Both the position numbers and the translations under genes were made by a program. From Cupriavidus pauculus (GTDB lineage Bacteria; Pseudomonadota; Gammaproteobacteria; Burkholderiales; Burkholderiaceae), in the NCBI RefSeq assembly GCF_003854935.1, contig NZ_CP033970.1:1054001-1118000 (forward strand): a stretch of DNA of 64,000 nucleotides, read 5' to 3'. Positions 30,240-40,477 of the stretch are shown piece after piece (position 1 is the stretch's first letter; each line of letters starts with the position of its first letter). A model generated the notes under the pieces. That model saw only the letters and a program-made list of their open reading frames with translations. It had not been told where the DNA came from and did no database searches.

Positions 30240-30386
30240 GGCGGCGATCACCGTGCGGAGATCTGAACGCTTCGAGTGTATAGAGCGGGGCCCATGTTCC
30301 GCAATGTTTACATTTGGCGGAAGCGGTGGCCGGGCCAGGCCCGGCGGCGTCGGTTCGAGGCTCACGGCTGCTGCGCGCCGCGGCCG

Positions 30387-30557
30387 TCAGGAAGGATCTT
30401 TGGTGCGCGTGCGCGACACGGCCGACATGATGCCGATGCCCAGCACGATCACGCAGGCGATGCCGATATAGACCTGGGAGATGCCGGCGACGGAAAGCCC
30501 CCAGGCGATACCGCCCACGAGCACCAGGAGTCCGATCACATAGAGCAGGAATGACAT
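30387..30557 (-). CDS. Small two-helix membrane protein
   Basis: A 56-residue protein with two hydrophobic helices (LLYVIGLLVLVGGIAWGLSV and YIGIACVIVLGIGIMSAV) and a short charged tail. I do not recognise a family. The start at 30557 has a strong GGAGGTAA ribosome site eight bases upstream, which is the main reason to believe it is real. It lies upstream of the FUSC gene on the same strand, separated by about 150 bases. Confidence 0.65.
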   Translation of the reverse strand: MSFLLYVIGLLVLVGGIAWGLSVAGISQVYIGIACVIVLGIGIMSAVSRTRTKDPS

Positions 30558-30738
30558 GGCGTTACCTCCGGACATTGTTTTTGACTACCGGACGTCACTC
30601 CGCCGTGCTTGCCGGCAACGGCGGGTGGCTACATGTCAATGTAGGGAGGATGTTTGCCGCGCGCGATCAGACGCGCGCCGAGCCTGTCGTAGGCAGGTTC
30701 TGACGCGCCACGCGCGCCAGCCGGCAGGGCGGGGGCGC

Positions 30739-31203
30739 TCAGCCGGCCGCCAGGCTCACGCCGCCGCCGGCGGCCTGGGCCTTGCCGTCGCGGCCGTACA
30801 TTTCGTTGGGCACCATGCCGCCCTGGCGCAGCACCTGGATGGCTTCCTGGGTGAAGTCCAGATGGGCGTTGACGATGGCGCCGTTGAGCGTGTTGGCGTC
30901 CCTGGCCTTGTGGGCGAAGAACACGACCTTGCGCCAGGCCTCGGCCACGGCCGGATCCACCGGGCGGCCCACCAGCAGGCCGCCGGCGCCGGCGCGCAGG
31001 CCCAGCGCAATCATCTGCGCCTCGCGCGTGGCGCTGGCGCGTGTCAGCGCCTGGGCCAGTTCCATCTTCGTGTTGAGCAGGTCGCTCAGCGCCTGGAAAT
31101 CCTGCCGCCGGATGGCGTCGCGTTCTTCCGCAAGGGCGCGGCCGAAAGCGGCAATGGCGTTGGCTTCTACCGAAAGGGACTGGATCAGGGCTGCTTGGCT
31201 CAT
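30739..31203 (-). CDS. flgN: Flagellar export chaperone FlgN
   Basis: A 154-residue helical protein of FlgN size. FlgN escorts the hook-filament junction proteins FlgK and FlgL to the export gate. The N-terminal part (EANAIAAFGRALAEERDAIRR, then LSDLLNTKMELAQALT) is the amphipathic helix pair of the family. It is seven bases after flgM, the usual partner, and its clients are encoded at 40571-43766. Confidence 0.86.
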   Translation of the reverse strand: MSQAALIQSLSVEANAIAAFGRALAEERDAIRRQDFQALSDLLNTKMELAQALTRASATREAQMIALGLRAGAGGLLVGRPVDPAVAEAWRKVVFFAHKARDANTLNGAIVNAHLDFTQEAIQVLRQGGMVPNEMYGRDGKAQAAGGGVSLAAG

Positions 31204-31210
31204 GTCAGGT

Positions 31211-31528
31211 TCAGGATTGGGCGCCGCCCTGGCTCAGCTCGTGCAGAGACGCGAGCAGGCCATCGGCGATCTTGCTGGGATCGATCTTGATCCGGCCTTC
31301 CGCAATGGCCTGACGGACTTCCGCCACCTTGGCGGCGTCGATGTCGCCGTCGCCGTCCTGCAGCAGGCGCGCACCGATATCGCGAACCTGGGCAGCCAGC
31401 GGGCTGACACGCACGCCGGTCAGGGCGGAAGGATCCGTCAACGTGGCGCCGTTGGCTGCCTGGCGGGCGTTGCCTTCGGTGGCCGTGGCGTCGGCGGGCC
31501 GGGACGGAGTGGAGTTGTTGATCTTCAC
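31211..31528 (-). CDS. flgM: Anti-sigma-28 factor FlgM
   Basis: A 105-residue mostly unstructured protein that binds FliA until exported through the finished hook. The start is the GTG at 31528, giving MKINNSTPSRP, with AAGGA seven bases upstream. Longer starts up to 31633 are ruled out because the sigma-28 promoter at 31557-31583 would then lie inside the gene. The C-terminal helices (AAKVAEVRQAIAEGRIKIDPSKIADGLL, as a region) form the sigma-binding part. Confidence 0.9.
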   Translation of the reverse strand: MKINNSTPSRPADATATEGNARQAANGATLTDPSALTGVRVSPLAAQVRDIGARLLQDGDGDIDAAKVAEVRQAIAEGRIKIDPSKIADGLLASLHELSQGGAQS

Positions 31529-31556
31529 GGTGAAATCCTTGCTGGGTTCGTCTGGT

Positions 31557-31583
31557 TTATCGACCGGCGCGCCAGAAACTTTA
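31557..31583 (-). promoter_or_regulatory. Sigma-28 promoter of flgM-flgN
   Basis: Read leftward, TAAAGTTT at 31583-31576, eleven bases, GTCGATAA at 31564-31557. Only one base differs from the consensus TAAAGTTT-N11-GCCGATAA. Transcription would start near 31550, about 22 bases before the flgM GTG. It closes a loop in which FliA drives its own inhibitor. Confidence 0.88.
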
Positions 31584-31769
31584 GGCCGTATCGCGCGGAT
31601 CCGGGTCGACTTCCCGAAACGGGCAGCCGGCATTCTCGCACGGCCTGCCGCGCAGCGGTGACGGCCACCCTGACTGTTGCCCCGCAGGGATTCCAGCCCG
31701 TGTGACGACTAACTTACACGACTTCCATACGGACGCAGAAAGTGCCGTCCGCACATCTTTTTGAAGCGA

Positions 31770-32525
31770 TTACTGCAGCACCACGGTGTCGCCGCTGCGC
31801 ACCAGCCCGCTGACGACCTGGCCGTTGCGCAGCCGTACCTGCACCGGGTTGCCGGTGGCGGCGTCGGTCAGCACCTTGCCTTCGCTGCTGAGCTGGAACG
31901 ATTCGCCCTCGACGGTCACGTTGACGGTCTGGCCGGACTTGACCGCGATGGGCCGCTTGATCAGGTCCGTGCGCATCGGCGATCCGGCCGCGACGCGGTT
32001 GGCGACGACCGAGCCGTCCACCTGCGACGGGTCCGTCACCACGGCGCGCGGCAACTGGCCCAGGTCGCCCTGGCGCAGCTCCAGGTCGGCCGCGGTGATG
32101 GACTCGCCCGGCGCCATGGCGCGGGCGGCCACGTAGTAGTTCGTCAGCACGGCCACGCGGGCCTGCATGTAGCGCGTCCACGGCCGCTCGCCGCCGCACC
32201 GCACGCCCACGTTGACGCGGCCATAGGGCGCGGCGCCGGCGGGCAGGAACGGCTCGGGATTCACGCATTCGGGCGCGCGGCCGCCGGACGGCGGCACCAC
32301 CTGCACGCTGACCTTGCCGGGCAGTCCCATGGACTGGCGCAGCAGGAACTGCTCGACGGCCACGCGCGCGGGATCGTCGTTGGCAAACGGATTCTGTGCG
32401 GCCTGTACCGGCGCCGCGCCCGGAGGCGCGACCGGCGAGACCTGGGCGGGCGCGGCCATGGCGGGCGCGGTCAGCGCAATGCCGGCCAGCGCCAGCCAGG
32501 CGGCGGCCTGGCGGTGGAGAGTCAT
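31770..32525 (-). CDS. flgA: Flagellar P-ring assembly chaperone FlgA
   Basis: A 251-residue periplasmic protein needed to build the P ring from FlgI. A signal peptide (LALAGIALTAPAMA) is followed by a Pro/Ala-rich linker. The C-terminal SAF-like domain is clear: NYYVAARAMAPGESITAADLELRQGDLG (region near residue 135) and the ending GLVRSGDTVVLQ. The ATG at 32525 is chosen; in-frame ATG at 32534 and TTG at 32552 add three or nine residues. It is divergent from flgB across a 235-base gap. Confidence 0.92.
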   Translation of the reverse strand: MTLHRQAAAWLALAGIALTAPAMAAPAQVSPVAPPGAAPVQAAQNPFANDDPARVAVEQFLLRQSMGLPGKVSVQVVPPSGGRAPECVNPEPFLPAGAAPYGRVNVGVRCGGERPWTRYMQARVAVLTNYYVAARAMAPGESITAADLELRQGDLGQLPRAVVTDPSQVDGSVVANRVAAGSPMRTDLIKRPIAVKSGQTVNVTVEGESFQLSSEGKVLTDAATGNPVQVRLRNGQVVSGLVRSGDTVVLQ

Positions 32526-32760
32526 AGAGGGCATCCCAGCAAGGACGGTCAATCAGTGGAGCCCATTGTAGGCAGCCTCGCGCGGAAGACCGAACCGGAA
32601 ATGCGCGGATTTCTCCTGCCTATTCGCACGATTGGCGTGACAACCCGGCCCCTAAGATGGCAACCCTGAAGAAGCCCGGCCGGCGGTGTGCGACAGGTAT
32701 ACCCAAGGTCTACGGCAGCTCTCTCCCCGAAATGAAGCCATTGCAGGAAAGGCAGACATC

Positions 32761-33174
32761 ATGGACAGACTCGATGCGGCGTTCCGCTTCCAGCAGGAAG
32801 CACTGAGCCTGCGGACCCAGCGGCAATCGGTGATTGCCTCGAACATCGCCCACGCGGACACGCCGGGCTACAAGGCGCGCGACTTCGATTTCGCCAGCAC
32901 GCTGGCCCAGTCGGTGGAGCGCGGCAACCAGCAGCGCGACGGCGTGTCGCTGTCCACCACGTCCGCCCGCCACCTGCCGGCCCAGGCGCCCGCCATGAGC
33001 AACAGCGACCGCGACCTGCAGTACCGCATTCCGCTGCAGTCCAGCGTCGACGGCAACACGGTCGAGATGGACACCGAGCGCGTGGCGTTTGCCGACAACA
33101 CGGTGCACTACGAGGCCGGGCTGACGGTGATGAGCAGCAAGATCCGGACGATGCTGTCCGCGATCCAGAACTGA
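32761..33174 (+). CDS. flgB: Flagellar proximal rod protein FlgB
   Basis: A 137-residue rod protein at the base of the axial structure. It has the rod/hook family motif [18 protein letters not shown] near residue 27 and a C-terminal helix ([19 protein letters not shown]) for coiled packing. The ATG at 32761 has AGGAAAGG upstream; the open frame further left is non-coding. It begins the rightward flgBCDEFGHIJ operon. Confidence 0.95.
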   Translation: MDRLDAAFRFQQEALSLRTQRQSVIASNIAHADTPGYKARDFDFASTLAQSVERGNQQRDGVSLSTTSARHLPAQAPAMSNSDRDLQYRIPLQSSVDGNTVEMDTERVAFADNTVHYEAGLTVMSSKIRTMLSAIQN

Positions 33175-33191
33175 TCGGGGGGCAGGCACAC

Positions 33192-33599
33192 ATGGGCAGC
33201 ATGAACATTTTCGACGTGGCCGGATCGGCCATGGCCGCGCAGTCGCAGCGCATGAACGTCACGGCGTCGAACCTGGCCAACGCCGACAGCGCCGTGGCGC
33301 CGAACGGCCAGCCGTACCGCGCCAAGCAGGTGATCTTCGAGATGGCGCCCACGCCCGGCCAGACCGACGTGGGCGGCGTGCAGGTGGCCGGCGTGATGGA
33401 AGACTCCGCGCCGCCGCGCATGATCCACAACCCCACGCATCCGCTGGCCGACGCCAACGGCTACGTGACGATGCCCAATGTGAACCCGGTGGAAGAGATG
33501 GTCAACATGATCTCGGCGTCGCGTTCGTACCAGGCCAACGTGGAGGTGCTCAACACCGCCAAGAACATGATGCTGAAGACGCTGACCATCGGTCAGTGA
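33192..33599 (+). CDS. flgC: Flagellar proximal rod protein FlgC
   Basis: A 135-residue rod protein. The N-terminal family motif is [20 protein letters not shown] near residue 25, and the C-terminal part has [20 protein letters not shown]. It follows flgB by 17 bases. Size and both terminal helices are typical, so it is intact. Confidence 0.96.
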   Translation: MGSMNIFDVAGSAMAAQSQRMNVTASNLANADSAVAPNGQPYRAKQVIFEMAPTPGQTDVGGVQVAGVMEDSAPPRMIHNPTHPLADANGYVTMPNVNPVEEMVNMISASRSYQANVEVLNTAKNMMLKTLTIGQ

Positions 33600-33645
33600 C
33601 GGCAGCCTTCCCAACGCAACCTCTTACCGGATTCACCGAACCACC

Positions 33646-34314
33646 ATGGCAACTTCGAACGTAGGCAGCAGCACCTCCAACGCCGCCGTGAACCAGGCCC
33701 TGCAAAGCGGCAGCGCCAACGCGGCCGACCTGCAGAGCAACTTCCTGACGATGCTGGTCACGCAGATGAACAACCAGGATCCGCTCAACCCGATGGACAA
33801 CGCGCAGCTCACCTCGCAGCTCGCGCAGATCAGCACCGTGAGCGGCCTGCAGACCATGAACGAGACCATGACGCAGTTGCTGACGCAGACCGCTGCCAGC
33901 CGCGCGATGGATTCCGCCGCGCTGATCGGCAAGACCGTCATGGTGCCGGGATCGGCCGTGACCGTGGATGGCGGCGTGGCCGGCAAGATCGGCGTGGACG
34001 TGCCGTCGACGGCCGACAGCGTGACCGTGCAGGTGCTGGACAAGAGCGGCAACGTGGTGCGCACGATCGACATGAAGGGCCAGACCGCCGGCGTGCACGA
34101 CATCGCCTGGGACGGCAAGAACGACCAGGGCGGCGCGGTGCCCGACGGCGAATACAGCTTCAAGGTGGCCGCCACGGCCGACGGCAAGGACATCAAGCCG
34201 ATCTCGCTGGTCTACGGCAAGGTGCAGTCCATCAGCGGCGACAGCAGCGGCGTGCTGGTGGAACTGGGCGACGGCAAGAAGGCCAACGTCGACGACGTGC
34301 GCCGCATCTCCTGA
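33646..34314 (+). CDS. flgD: Hook-capping protein FlgD
   Basis: A 222-residue hook scaffold that caps the growing hook and is then lost. The N-terminal part has NFLTMLVTQMNNQDPLNPMDN (region near residue 32) and the mid part a FLG-D Tudor/Ig-like fold with the motif DIAWDGKNDQGGAVPDGEY near residue 149. Normal length. It lies 46 bases after flgC. Confidence 0.96.
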   Translation: MATSNVGSSTSNAAVNQALQSGSANAADLQSNFLTMLVTQMNNQDPLNPMDNAQLTSQLAQISTVSGLQTMNETMTQLLTQTAASRAMDSAALIGKTVMVPGSAVTVDGGVAGKIGVDVPSTADSVTVQVLDKSGNVVRTIDMKGQTAGVHDIAWDGKNDQGGAVPDGEYSFKVAATADGKDIKPISLVYGKVQSISGDSSGVLVELGDGKKANVDDVRRIS

Positions 34315-34416
34315 TCCGCGCACCGCAGCAGCGAATACATCCAACACTAACGCATCACCCGGTCCGGGCATACGCGCGGGCACTTCACGAACGACAGCCT
34401 ACTTAGGGGAAACATC

Positions 34417-35661
34417 ATGGGTTTTGGTCAAGGGGTAAGCGGCCTCAACGCCGCGGCGTCCAACCTGGACGTGATCGGTAACAACATCGCCAACGCCAAC
34501 ACGGTTGGCTTCAAGCAATCCACCGCGCAGTTCGCGGACGTGTACGCCGGTTCCAAGATCGGCCTGGGCACGCGCGTGAACGCCGTGGTGCAGTCGTTCA
34601 CGAACGGCAACATCTCGACGTCGGGGCGCTACCTGGACGTGGCCATCAGCAACGGCAACGGCTTCTTCCGGCTGACCAACCCCGACGGCCAGGTCTTCTA
34701 CTCGCGCAACGGCCAGCTCAACCGCCTGGACGACGGCCGCCTGGTGAACGCCACCGGCCTGCAGGTGACGGGCTACCCCGCTGGCGCCACCGCCGGTGGC
34801 GTGGCACCGCAGCCGATCACCATCAGCAACGCGCAGATGCCGCCGAAGGCCACCACCAACATCGACGCCCAGTTCCAGCTCGATTCGCGCAGCGCCGTGC
34901 CGACCAGCGCGTTCGCCAGCACGCCGGCCGCCAAGCCCGATTCGACGATGTTCAGCTACAGCACGGCCATGACCGTGTACGACTCGCTGGGCAACAAGCA
35001 GCAGCTGACCGCCTACTTCGGCCGCTCGGTCGTGGCCGGCCCGCCGGTTGCCCCGGCCCCGACCAACGCGTTCGGCGGCAATGACTGGTCGATGAACGTG
35101 ACCGATTCCGCCGGCAACGTGCTGCAGACCGTGACGATGTCGTTCGACGCCGACGGCAAGCTGCGTGCCCCGGCTGCCGGCGCCATGCCCAACATCACGC
35201 TGCCGGCATCGAACGGTGCCGCCGCGCTGACCGCCCAGCTCAACCTGACCGGCACCACGCAGTTCGGCGCCGACAACGACCCGAAGAAGATCGTGCAGAA
35301 CGGCTACACGTCGGGCGCGCTGGTGGGCTTCTCGGTGCAGGAAGACGGCACGATCCTGGGTTCGTACTCGAACGAGCAGACCATGTCGCTGGGCCAGATC
35401 GCGATGGCGTCGTTCGGCAACGTCGAGGGCCTGAAGCCCGAAGGCGACAACGTGTGGTCCGCCACCGGTGCGTCGGGCCAGGAACTGCTGGGCGTGGCCG
35501 GCGGCGCGATGGGTACGCTGAAGTCCAACGCCGTGGAAGAGTCGAACGTCGACCTGTCCGGCCAGCTTGTGAACCTGATCGTCGCGCAGCGCAACTACCA
35601 GGCCAACGCGCAGACCATCAAGGCGCAGGACACCGTCCTGCAGACCCTGGTGAACATCTGA
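34417..35661 (+). CDS. flgE: Flagellar hook protein FlgE
   Basis: A 414-residue protein that polymerises into the hook. The N-terminal motif LDVIGNNIANANTVGFKQS is at about residues 17-35 and the C-terminal NLIVAQRNYQANAQTIKAQD near 385, the two coiled-coil ends of axial proteins. The variable centre is Ala/Thr-rich. Intact and average length. A 102-base gap after flgD contains a GGGGAA ribosome site. Confidence 0.96.
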   Translation: MGFGQGVSGLNAAASNLDVIGNNIANANTVGFKQSTAQFADVYAGSKIGLGTRVNAVVQSFTNGNISTSGRYLDVAISNGNGFFRLTNPDGQVFYSRNGQLNRLDDGRLVNATGLQVTGYPAGATAGGVAPQPITISNAQMPPKATTNIDAQFQLDSRSAVPTSAFASTPAAKPDSTMFSYSTAMTVYDSLGNKQQLTAYFGRSVVAGPPVAPAPTNAFGGNDWSMNVTDSAGNVLQTVTMSFDADGKLRAPAAGAMPNITLPASNGAAALTAQLNLTGTTQFGADNDPKKIVQNGYTSGALVGFSVQEDGTILGSYSNEQTMSLGQIAMASFGNVEGLKPEGDNVWSATGASGQELLGVAGGAMGTLKSNAVEESNVDLSGQLVNLIVAQRNYQANAQTIKAQDTVLQTLVNI

Positions 35662-35689
35662 CCGCCGCGACTAGCCGGAAGCCTCCGCC

Positions 35690-36433
35690 ATGGACCGCAT
35701 GATCTACACCGCCCTGTCGGGCGCCAAGCAGATACTCGACCAGCAGGCCGCGGTATCGAACAACCTGGCCAACGCCTCCACGCCGGCGTTCAAGGCGCAG
35801 GTGAACCTGTACCGCGCCGTGCCGGTGCAGGGCCAGGAGACGCAGACGCGCGCGTTCACGCTCGCGTCCACGCCCGGCGCCGACATGAAGGCCGGACCGC
35901 TGACCTACACCGGCCGCGACCTCGACGTGGCGCTGCAGGGCAACGGGTGGCTGGCGGTGCAGATGCCCGACGGCTCCGAGGCCTACACCCGCGCCGGCGC
36001 GCTGCAGGTGTCGGCCGACGGCCAGCTCCAGACGTCGTCCGGGCGTCCGGTGCTGGGCGACGGCGGCCTCATCGCGGTGCCGCCGGGCTCCACCGTGTCG
36101 ATCGGCACGGACGGCAGCGTGGTGGCGCGCGGCCCGGGCGAGGCCGCCAACGGCCTGGCCCAGGTGGGCAAGCTGCGCGTGGTCACGCCGCCGCCCGAAG
36201 GGCTGGCTCGTGGCGACGACGGCTACTTCCGGCTGCGCCCCGGCGTGGACGCGCTCCAGCAGGACCCTAACGTGCGCGTGATTTCCGGCGCGATCGAGGG
36301 CAGCAACGTCAACCCGGTCGAGGCCATGGTGGACATGATCGCCAACGCCCGCCGCTTCGAGATGCAGATGAAGATGATCTCGGGCGCGGACTCCAACGAC
36401 CAGCGGGCCAACGCGCTGCTGTCGAACAACTGA
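35690..36433 (+). CDS. flgF: Flagellar proximal rod protein FlgF
   Basis: A 247-residue rod protein with N-terminal [18 protein letters not shown] near residue 22 and C-terminal [22 protein letters not shown] (as region). It opens [14 protein letters not shown], characteristic of FlgF. Intact and normal length; 28 bases after flgE. Confidence 0.95.
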   Translation: MDRMIYTALSGAKQILDQQAAVSNNLANASTPAFKAQVNLYRAVPVQGQETQTRAFTLASTPGADMKAGPLTYTGRDLDVALQGNGWLAVQMPDGSEAYTRAGALQVSADGQLQTSSGRPVLGDGGLIAVPPGSTVSIGTDGSVVARGPGEAANGLAQVGKLRVVTPPPEGLARGDDGYFRLRPGVDALQQDPNVRVISGAIEGSNVNPVEAMVDMIANARRFEMQMKMISGADSNDQRANALLSNN

Positions 36434-36488
36434 TGACGCGCGCGGTACCGATCGCACGCACAACGAACTTCCGAACCAGGACAACTCC

Positions 36489-37274
36489 ATGATTCGCTCC
36501 CTCTGGATCGCCAAGACCGGCCTCGATGCGCAGCAGACGCAGATGGACGTGATTTCGAACAACCTGGCCAACGTGTCGACCACGGGCTTCAAGCGCAGCC
36601 GCGCGGTGTTCGAGGAACTGATGTACCAGACGATCCGCCAGCCCGGCGCGCTGTCGTCGGACCAGACCGTGCTGCCGTCGGGCATGCAGCTTGGTACCGG
36701 CGTGCGCCCCGTGGCCACGGAACGGATCCACACGCAGGGCAACCCCACGCAGACCGGCAACTCGCGCGACGTGGCCATCATCGGCCAGGGCTTCTTCCAG
36801 GTGACGATGCCCGACGGCACCACGTCGTACACGCGCGACGGCTCGTTCCAGGTAGACCCGAACGGCCAGCTGGTGACGTCCAGCGGCTTCGTGCTGAACC
36901 CGGCCATCACGCTGCCGGCCAACTACACGTCGGTGAACGTTGCCCGTGACGGCACGGTGACGGTGATGCAGCCGGGCTCGACCAACGCGGCCACCGTGGG
37001 CCAGATCCAGCTTGCCACGTTCCCGAACCCGGCCGGCCTGGAAAGCCTGGGCGAGAACCTGTATGTGCAGACCGACGCCTCGGGCGCGCCGAACACCACG
37101 GTGCCGGGCCTGAACGGCGCGGGCACGCTGCAGAACAACTACGTCGAGGCGTCCAACGTCAACGTGGTGGAGGAACTGGTCAGCATGATCCAGACGCAGC
37201 GCGCGTACGAGATCAACAGCAAGGCGGTGCAGACGTCGGACCAGATGCTCCAGCGCCTGAGCCAAATGGGTTAA
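36489..37274 (+). CDS. flgG: Flagellar distal rod protein FlgG
   Basis: A 261-residue distal rod protein, highly conserved in size. It opens [20 protein letters not shown] and has [20 protein letters not shown] near residue 21; the C-terminal [20 protein letters not shown] is also typical. Its length sets rod growth at the outer membrane. Eight bases separate it from flgH. Confidence 0.97.
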   Translation: MIRSLWIAKTGLDAQQTQMDVISNNLANVSTTGFKRSRAVFEELMYQTIRQPGALSSDQTVLPSGMQLGTGVRPVATERIHTQGNPTQTGNSRDVAIIGQGFFQVTMPDGTTSYTRDGSFQVDPNGQLVTSSGFVLNPAITLPANYTSVNVARDGTVTVMQPGSTNAATVGQIQLATFPNPAGLESLGENLYVQTDASGAPNTTVPGLNGAGTLQNNYVEASNVNVVEELVSMIQTQRAYEINSKAVQTSDQMLQRLSQMG

Positions 37275-37282
37275 GAACGGGA

Positions 37283-37987
37283 ATGATCATGGCCGCCACG
37301 CAGTATCGCATCGGTGCAATCGTCACGTACGCCATCGTCGGCCTGGCCGCGCTGGCCAGTGGCGGCTGCGCGATGATGCCCAAGGAGCCGCTGGTGCAGA
37401 TGCCCACCACCGCACGCGCCGAGCCGCGCGCGATGGGCCCTGCCACGGGTTCCATCTACGCATCCTCGTACGCGGGCAACCCGCTGTTCGAGGATCGGCG
37501 GCCGCGTAACGTTGGCGACATCCTCACGATCGTGATCAGCGAGAACGTCAACGCCAGCAAGAATTCCGCCACCAACGCCAACCGCACCGGCAGCACCACG
37601 CTGGCGTTCAACGCGGTGCCGCGTGCCCTGGGCGGCCTGTTCGGCACGAGCCAGAACGCCGACGCCAACGGATCCAATTCGCTGAAGGCCGGCGGGGGCG
37701 CCAGCGCCGCCAACACCTTCAACGGCACGATCACGGTCACGGTGCTCGAAGTGCTGCCCAACGGCAACCTCGTGGTGTCCGGAGAGAAGCAGATGGCCAT
37801 CAACCAGGGCGCGGAATTCATCCGCTTCTCGGGGGTGGTCAATCCCCGCACGATTACCGGCGACAACGCAGTGCCGTCCACGCAGGTGGCGGATGCGCGC
37901 ATCGAGTACACCGCCAAGGGGTACATCGACGAGGCGCAGAACATGGGCTGGCTGCAGCGCTTCTTCCTCAATGTCTTACCGTTCTGA
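37283..37987 (+). CDS. flgH: Flagellar L-ring lipoprotein FlgH
   Basis: A 234-residue lipoprotein forming the outer-membrane L ring. A lipobox L-A-S-G-G-C ends the signal at about residue 29, after which the cysteine would be lipidated. The segments [20 protein letters not shown] and the terminal [19 protein letters not shown] are typical. Two ATGs in frame (37283, 37289) are both possible. Seven bases before the flgI start. Confidence 0.94.
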   Translation: MIMAATQYRIGAIVTYAIVGLAALASGGCAMMPKEPLVQMPTTARAEPRAMGPATGSIYASSYAGNPLFEDRRPRNVGDILTIVISENVNASKNSATNANRTGSTTLAFNAVPRALGGLFGTSQNADANGSNSLKAGGGASAANTFNGTITVTVLEVLPNGNLVVSGEKQMAINQGAEFIRFSGVVNPRTITGDNAVPSTQVADARIEYTAKGYIDEAQNMGWLQRFFLNVLPF

Positions 37988-37994
37988 TCCCGCC

Positions 37995-39191
37995 ATGTTT
38001 CTGCCTCCGATGCCTCTCCACAAGCCAGGCTCGTTTTTTGGCACCCCGCCCGGCCGACATTCCCGCTCAGGCCGCGCGGTCTCTTCTGCCAGCGTGCTGC
38101 GTGTGCTCTGCCTGGTCCTGCTGCTGCTGCTGGGCGCGGGCGCCGCGCACGCGGAGCGCCTGAAGAACCTGGCCACGTTCCAGGGCGTGCGCGACAACCC
38201 GCTGGTTGGCTACGGCCTGGTCGTGGGGCTGGACAACACCGGCGACCAGACGATGCAGACGCCGTTCACCACGCAGAGCTTGAGCAACATGCTGTCGCAG
38301 CTTGGCATCACGCTGCCGGCCGGCAAGAACATGCAGCTCAAGAACGTGGCGGCCGTGATGGTCACCGCCACGCTGCCGGCCTACGCCCAGCCGGGCAGCC
38401 AGCTCGACGTGGTGGTGTCGTCGATGGGTAACGCCAAGAGCCTGCGCGGCGGCACGCTGCTGATGACGCCGCTCAAGGGCGCCGACGGCAACGTGTACGC
38501 CATCGCGCAGGGCAACATGCTGGTGGGCGGCGCCGGGGCGTCGGCCAACGGCAGCAAGGTCCAGATCAACCAGCTGGCCGTCGGGCGCATCGCCAATGGC
38601 GCGATCGTCGAACGTGCCGTGCCGTCGTTCCAGCCGGACGGCGGCTTCATGAACCTCGAACTCAAGGACACCGACTTCGGCACCGCCGAACGCGTGGTCG
38701 ACGCGATCAACCGCAACCTTGGCCCCGGCACTGCCGCCGCCATGGACGGCCGCGTGGTGCAGGTGCGCACGCCGCAGACCCCGGCCGCGCGCGTGGGCTT
38801 CATGGCCCGCATCGAGAATCTTGACGTCACGCCGGCGCGCGCCGCGGCCAAGGTCATCCTGAACGCCCGCACCGGTTCCATCGTGATGAACCAGGCGGTG
38901 ACGGTGGAAGACTGCGCCATCGCGCACGGCAACCTGTCGGTGGTCATCAACACCCAGCCGGTGATCAGCCAGCCGGCGCCGTTCAGCCAGGGCCAGACCG
39001 TGGTGGCGCCGGTGTCGCAGATCGACCTGAAGCGCGACGGTGGCTCGCTGCAGATCGTCAAGGCGGGCGCGTCGCTGGCGGCCGTGGTCAAGGGCCTGAA
39101 CGCGCTGGGCGCCACGCCGGCCGACCTGCAGACTATCCTGGAAGCCATGCGGGCCGCTGGCGCGCTGCGCGCCGAACTGGAGATCATCTGA
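37995..39191 (+). CDS. flgI: Flagellar P-ring protein FlgI
   Basis: A 398-residue periplasmic P-ring protein. The start at 37995 gives a long basic leader with a Leu-rich signal core ([17 protein letters not shown]); a start at 38010 is also possible. The mature protein begins [21 protein letters not shown] (region), and [13 protein letters not shown] follows, as in all FlgI. The stop overlaps flgJ by one base. Confidence 0.95.
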   Translation: MFLPPMPLHKPGSFFGTPPGRHSRSGRAVSSASVLRVLCLVLLLLLGAGAAHAERLKNLATFQGVRDNPLVGYGLVVGLDNTGDQTMQTPFTTQSLSNMLSQLGITLPAGKNMQLKNVAAVMVTATLPAYAQPGSQLDVVVSSMGNAKSLRGGTLLMTPLKGADGNVYAIAQGNMLVGGAGASANGSKVQINQLAVGRIANGAIVERAVPSFQPDGGFMNLELKDTDFGTAERVVDAINRNLGPGTAAAMDGRVVQVRTPQTPAARVGFMARIENLDVTPARAAAKVILNARTGSIVMNQAVTVEDCAIAHGNLSVVINTQPVISQPAPFSQGQTVVAPVSQIDLKRDGGSLQIVKAGASLAAVVKGLNALGATPADLQTILEAMRAAGALRAELEII

Positions 39192-40213
39192 TGGCGGCGG
39201 GCAACACGCTGGGCGCGCAGGCCGACGTCTCGCAGCGCTTCGCCCTGGATACGCAGGGGTTCGAGGCGCTCAAGAGCCAGGCCCGCGCGGGCAACAATTC
39301 GAACACGCTGCAGGCCGCCGCCAAGCAGTTCGAGGCGGTGTTCACGCAGATGGTGCTCAAGAGCATGCGCGACGCCACGCCGTCCGATGGCCTGTTCGAC
39401 AACGAGCAGACCAAGCTCTACATGTCGATGATGGACCAGCAGTTGTCGCAGCAGTTGTCGTCGCGCGGCATCGGGCTTGCCGACGTGATGATCCGCCAGC
39501 TTGCGCGTGCCACCGGCACGCAACTGCCGCCGACGATGGGCGGCGCGGGCGGCATCACCGGCGCCAGCGCGCGCGACGCCCAACTGGCCCAGCTGCTGGA
39601 CAGCCGCGGCGCCACCGACGCCGACGGCCCGCCGCCCGTGGGCACCACGCTGCCCGGCGCGGCATGGAATCCCACCGCCGGCCTGCGCCAGTACCAGAGC
39701 CAGGCCGACTGGCAGGGCAACGGCCAGACGCAACTGGGCCAGTTGCCGGACGATTCGCCCGAACACATCAGCAACTTCGTCAACCGCCTGGCCGAGCCGG
39801 CCATGGCGGCCTCGCGCGCCTCCGGCGTGCCGGCCAAGCTGATCGTCGGCCAGGCCGCGCTGGAATCGGGCTGGGGCCGCCGCGAGATCCGCAATGCCGA
39901 TGGCACCAGCAGCTTCAACGTGTTCGGCATCAAGGCCGGCGCCAACTGGAAGGGCCCGACCACCGAGATCCTGACGACCGAATACGTCGACGGCCAGCCG
40001 CAGAAGGTGCGCGCAAAATTCCGCGCCTACGGGTCGTACGAGGAAGCGTGCAACGACTACGCCAGGCTGATCAGCAACAACCCGCGCTACGCCGGCGTGG
40101 TCAGCGCCGCCAACGCCGAGGAAGCGGCCCACGGCCTGCAGCGGGCCGGGTATGCCACCGATCCGGCGTACGGCGAAAAGCTGGTGCGGATCATGAGGAA
40201 GGTTTCGACGTAA
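39191..40213 (+). CDS. flgJ: Flagellar rod-cap muramidase FlgJ
   Basis: A 340-residue dual-domain protein. The N-terminal domain (FEAVFTQMVLKSMRDATPSD, about residue 49) caps the rod. The C-terminal domain is a beta-N-acetylglucosaminidase with the catalytic glutamate about E225 in AALESGWGRREI and the downstream FNVFGIKAG and YEEACNDYARLI. It cuts peptidoglycan for rod passage. Last gene of the flgB-J run. Confidence 0.95.
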   Translation: MAAGNTLGAQADVSQRFALDTQGFEALKSQARAGNNSNTLQAAAKQFEAVFTQMVLKSMRDATPSDGLFDNEQTKLYMSMMDQQLSQQLSSRGIGLADVMIRQLARATGTQLPPTMGGAGGITGASARDAQLAQLLDSRGATDADGPPPVGTTLPGAAWNPTAGLRQYQSQADWQGNGQTQLGQLPDDSPEHISNFVNRLAEPAMAASRASGVPAKLIVGQAALESGWGRREIRNADGTSSFNVFGIKAGANWKGPTTEILTTEYVDGQPQKVRAKFRAYGSYEEACNDYARLISNNPRYAGVVSAANAEEAAHGLQRAGYATDPAYGEKLVRIMRKVST

Positions 40214-40230
40214 CGGTTGTCTTCGGTTTT

Positions 40231-40357
40231 GCTCCCCTCTCCCGCCGTGCGGGAGAGGGGTCGGGGGTGAGGGCCAGCGCTTCGCAAGTGCGACATCGCG
40301 TCTTGAGCCGCCTGCCCTCACCCCCAGCCCCTCTCCCACTTCGCGGGAGAGGGGAGC
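40231..40357. repeat. Pair of inverted REP-like palindromes
   Basis: Two copies face each other: CCCCTCTCCCGC/GCGGGAGAGGGG at 40234-40260, and the second near 40330-40356 with a TTC loop. The sequences between (GGGGGTGAGGGC and GCCCTCACCCCC) also pair, giving one large cruciform-like unit. It occupies the flgJ-flgK gap and may reduce read-through into flgK, which has its own promoter. Confidence 0.85.
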
Positions 40358-40477
40358 AAACACGCGACCAAGCACTCCCGGCGCTACCCTCATCGGTCGC
40401 GCCGTCCCCGCTTGTACGCGGCGCAAACCAAAGAGTAAGCACTAACAACACCGACACCTTCGAAACCATTGCGACGC

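Noticed and set aside
31529-31633. Longer FlgM start
   Set aside because: It would put the sigma-28 promoter at 31557-31583 inside the coding region, and the extra residues do not resemble FlgM.
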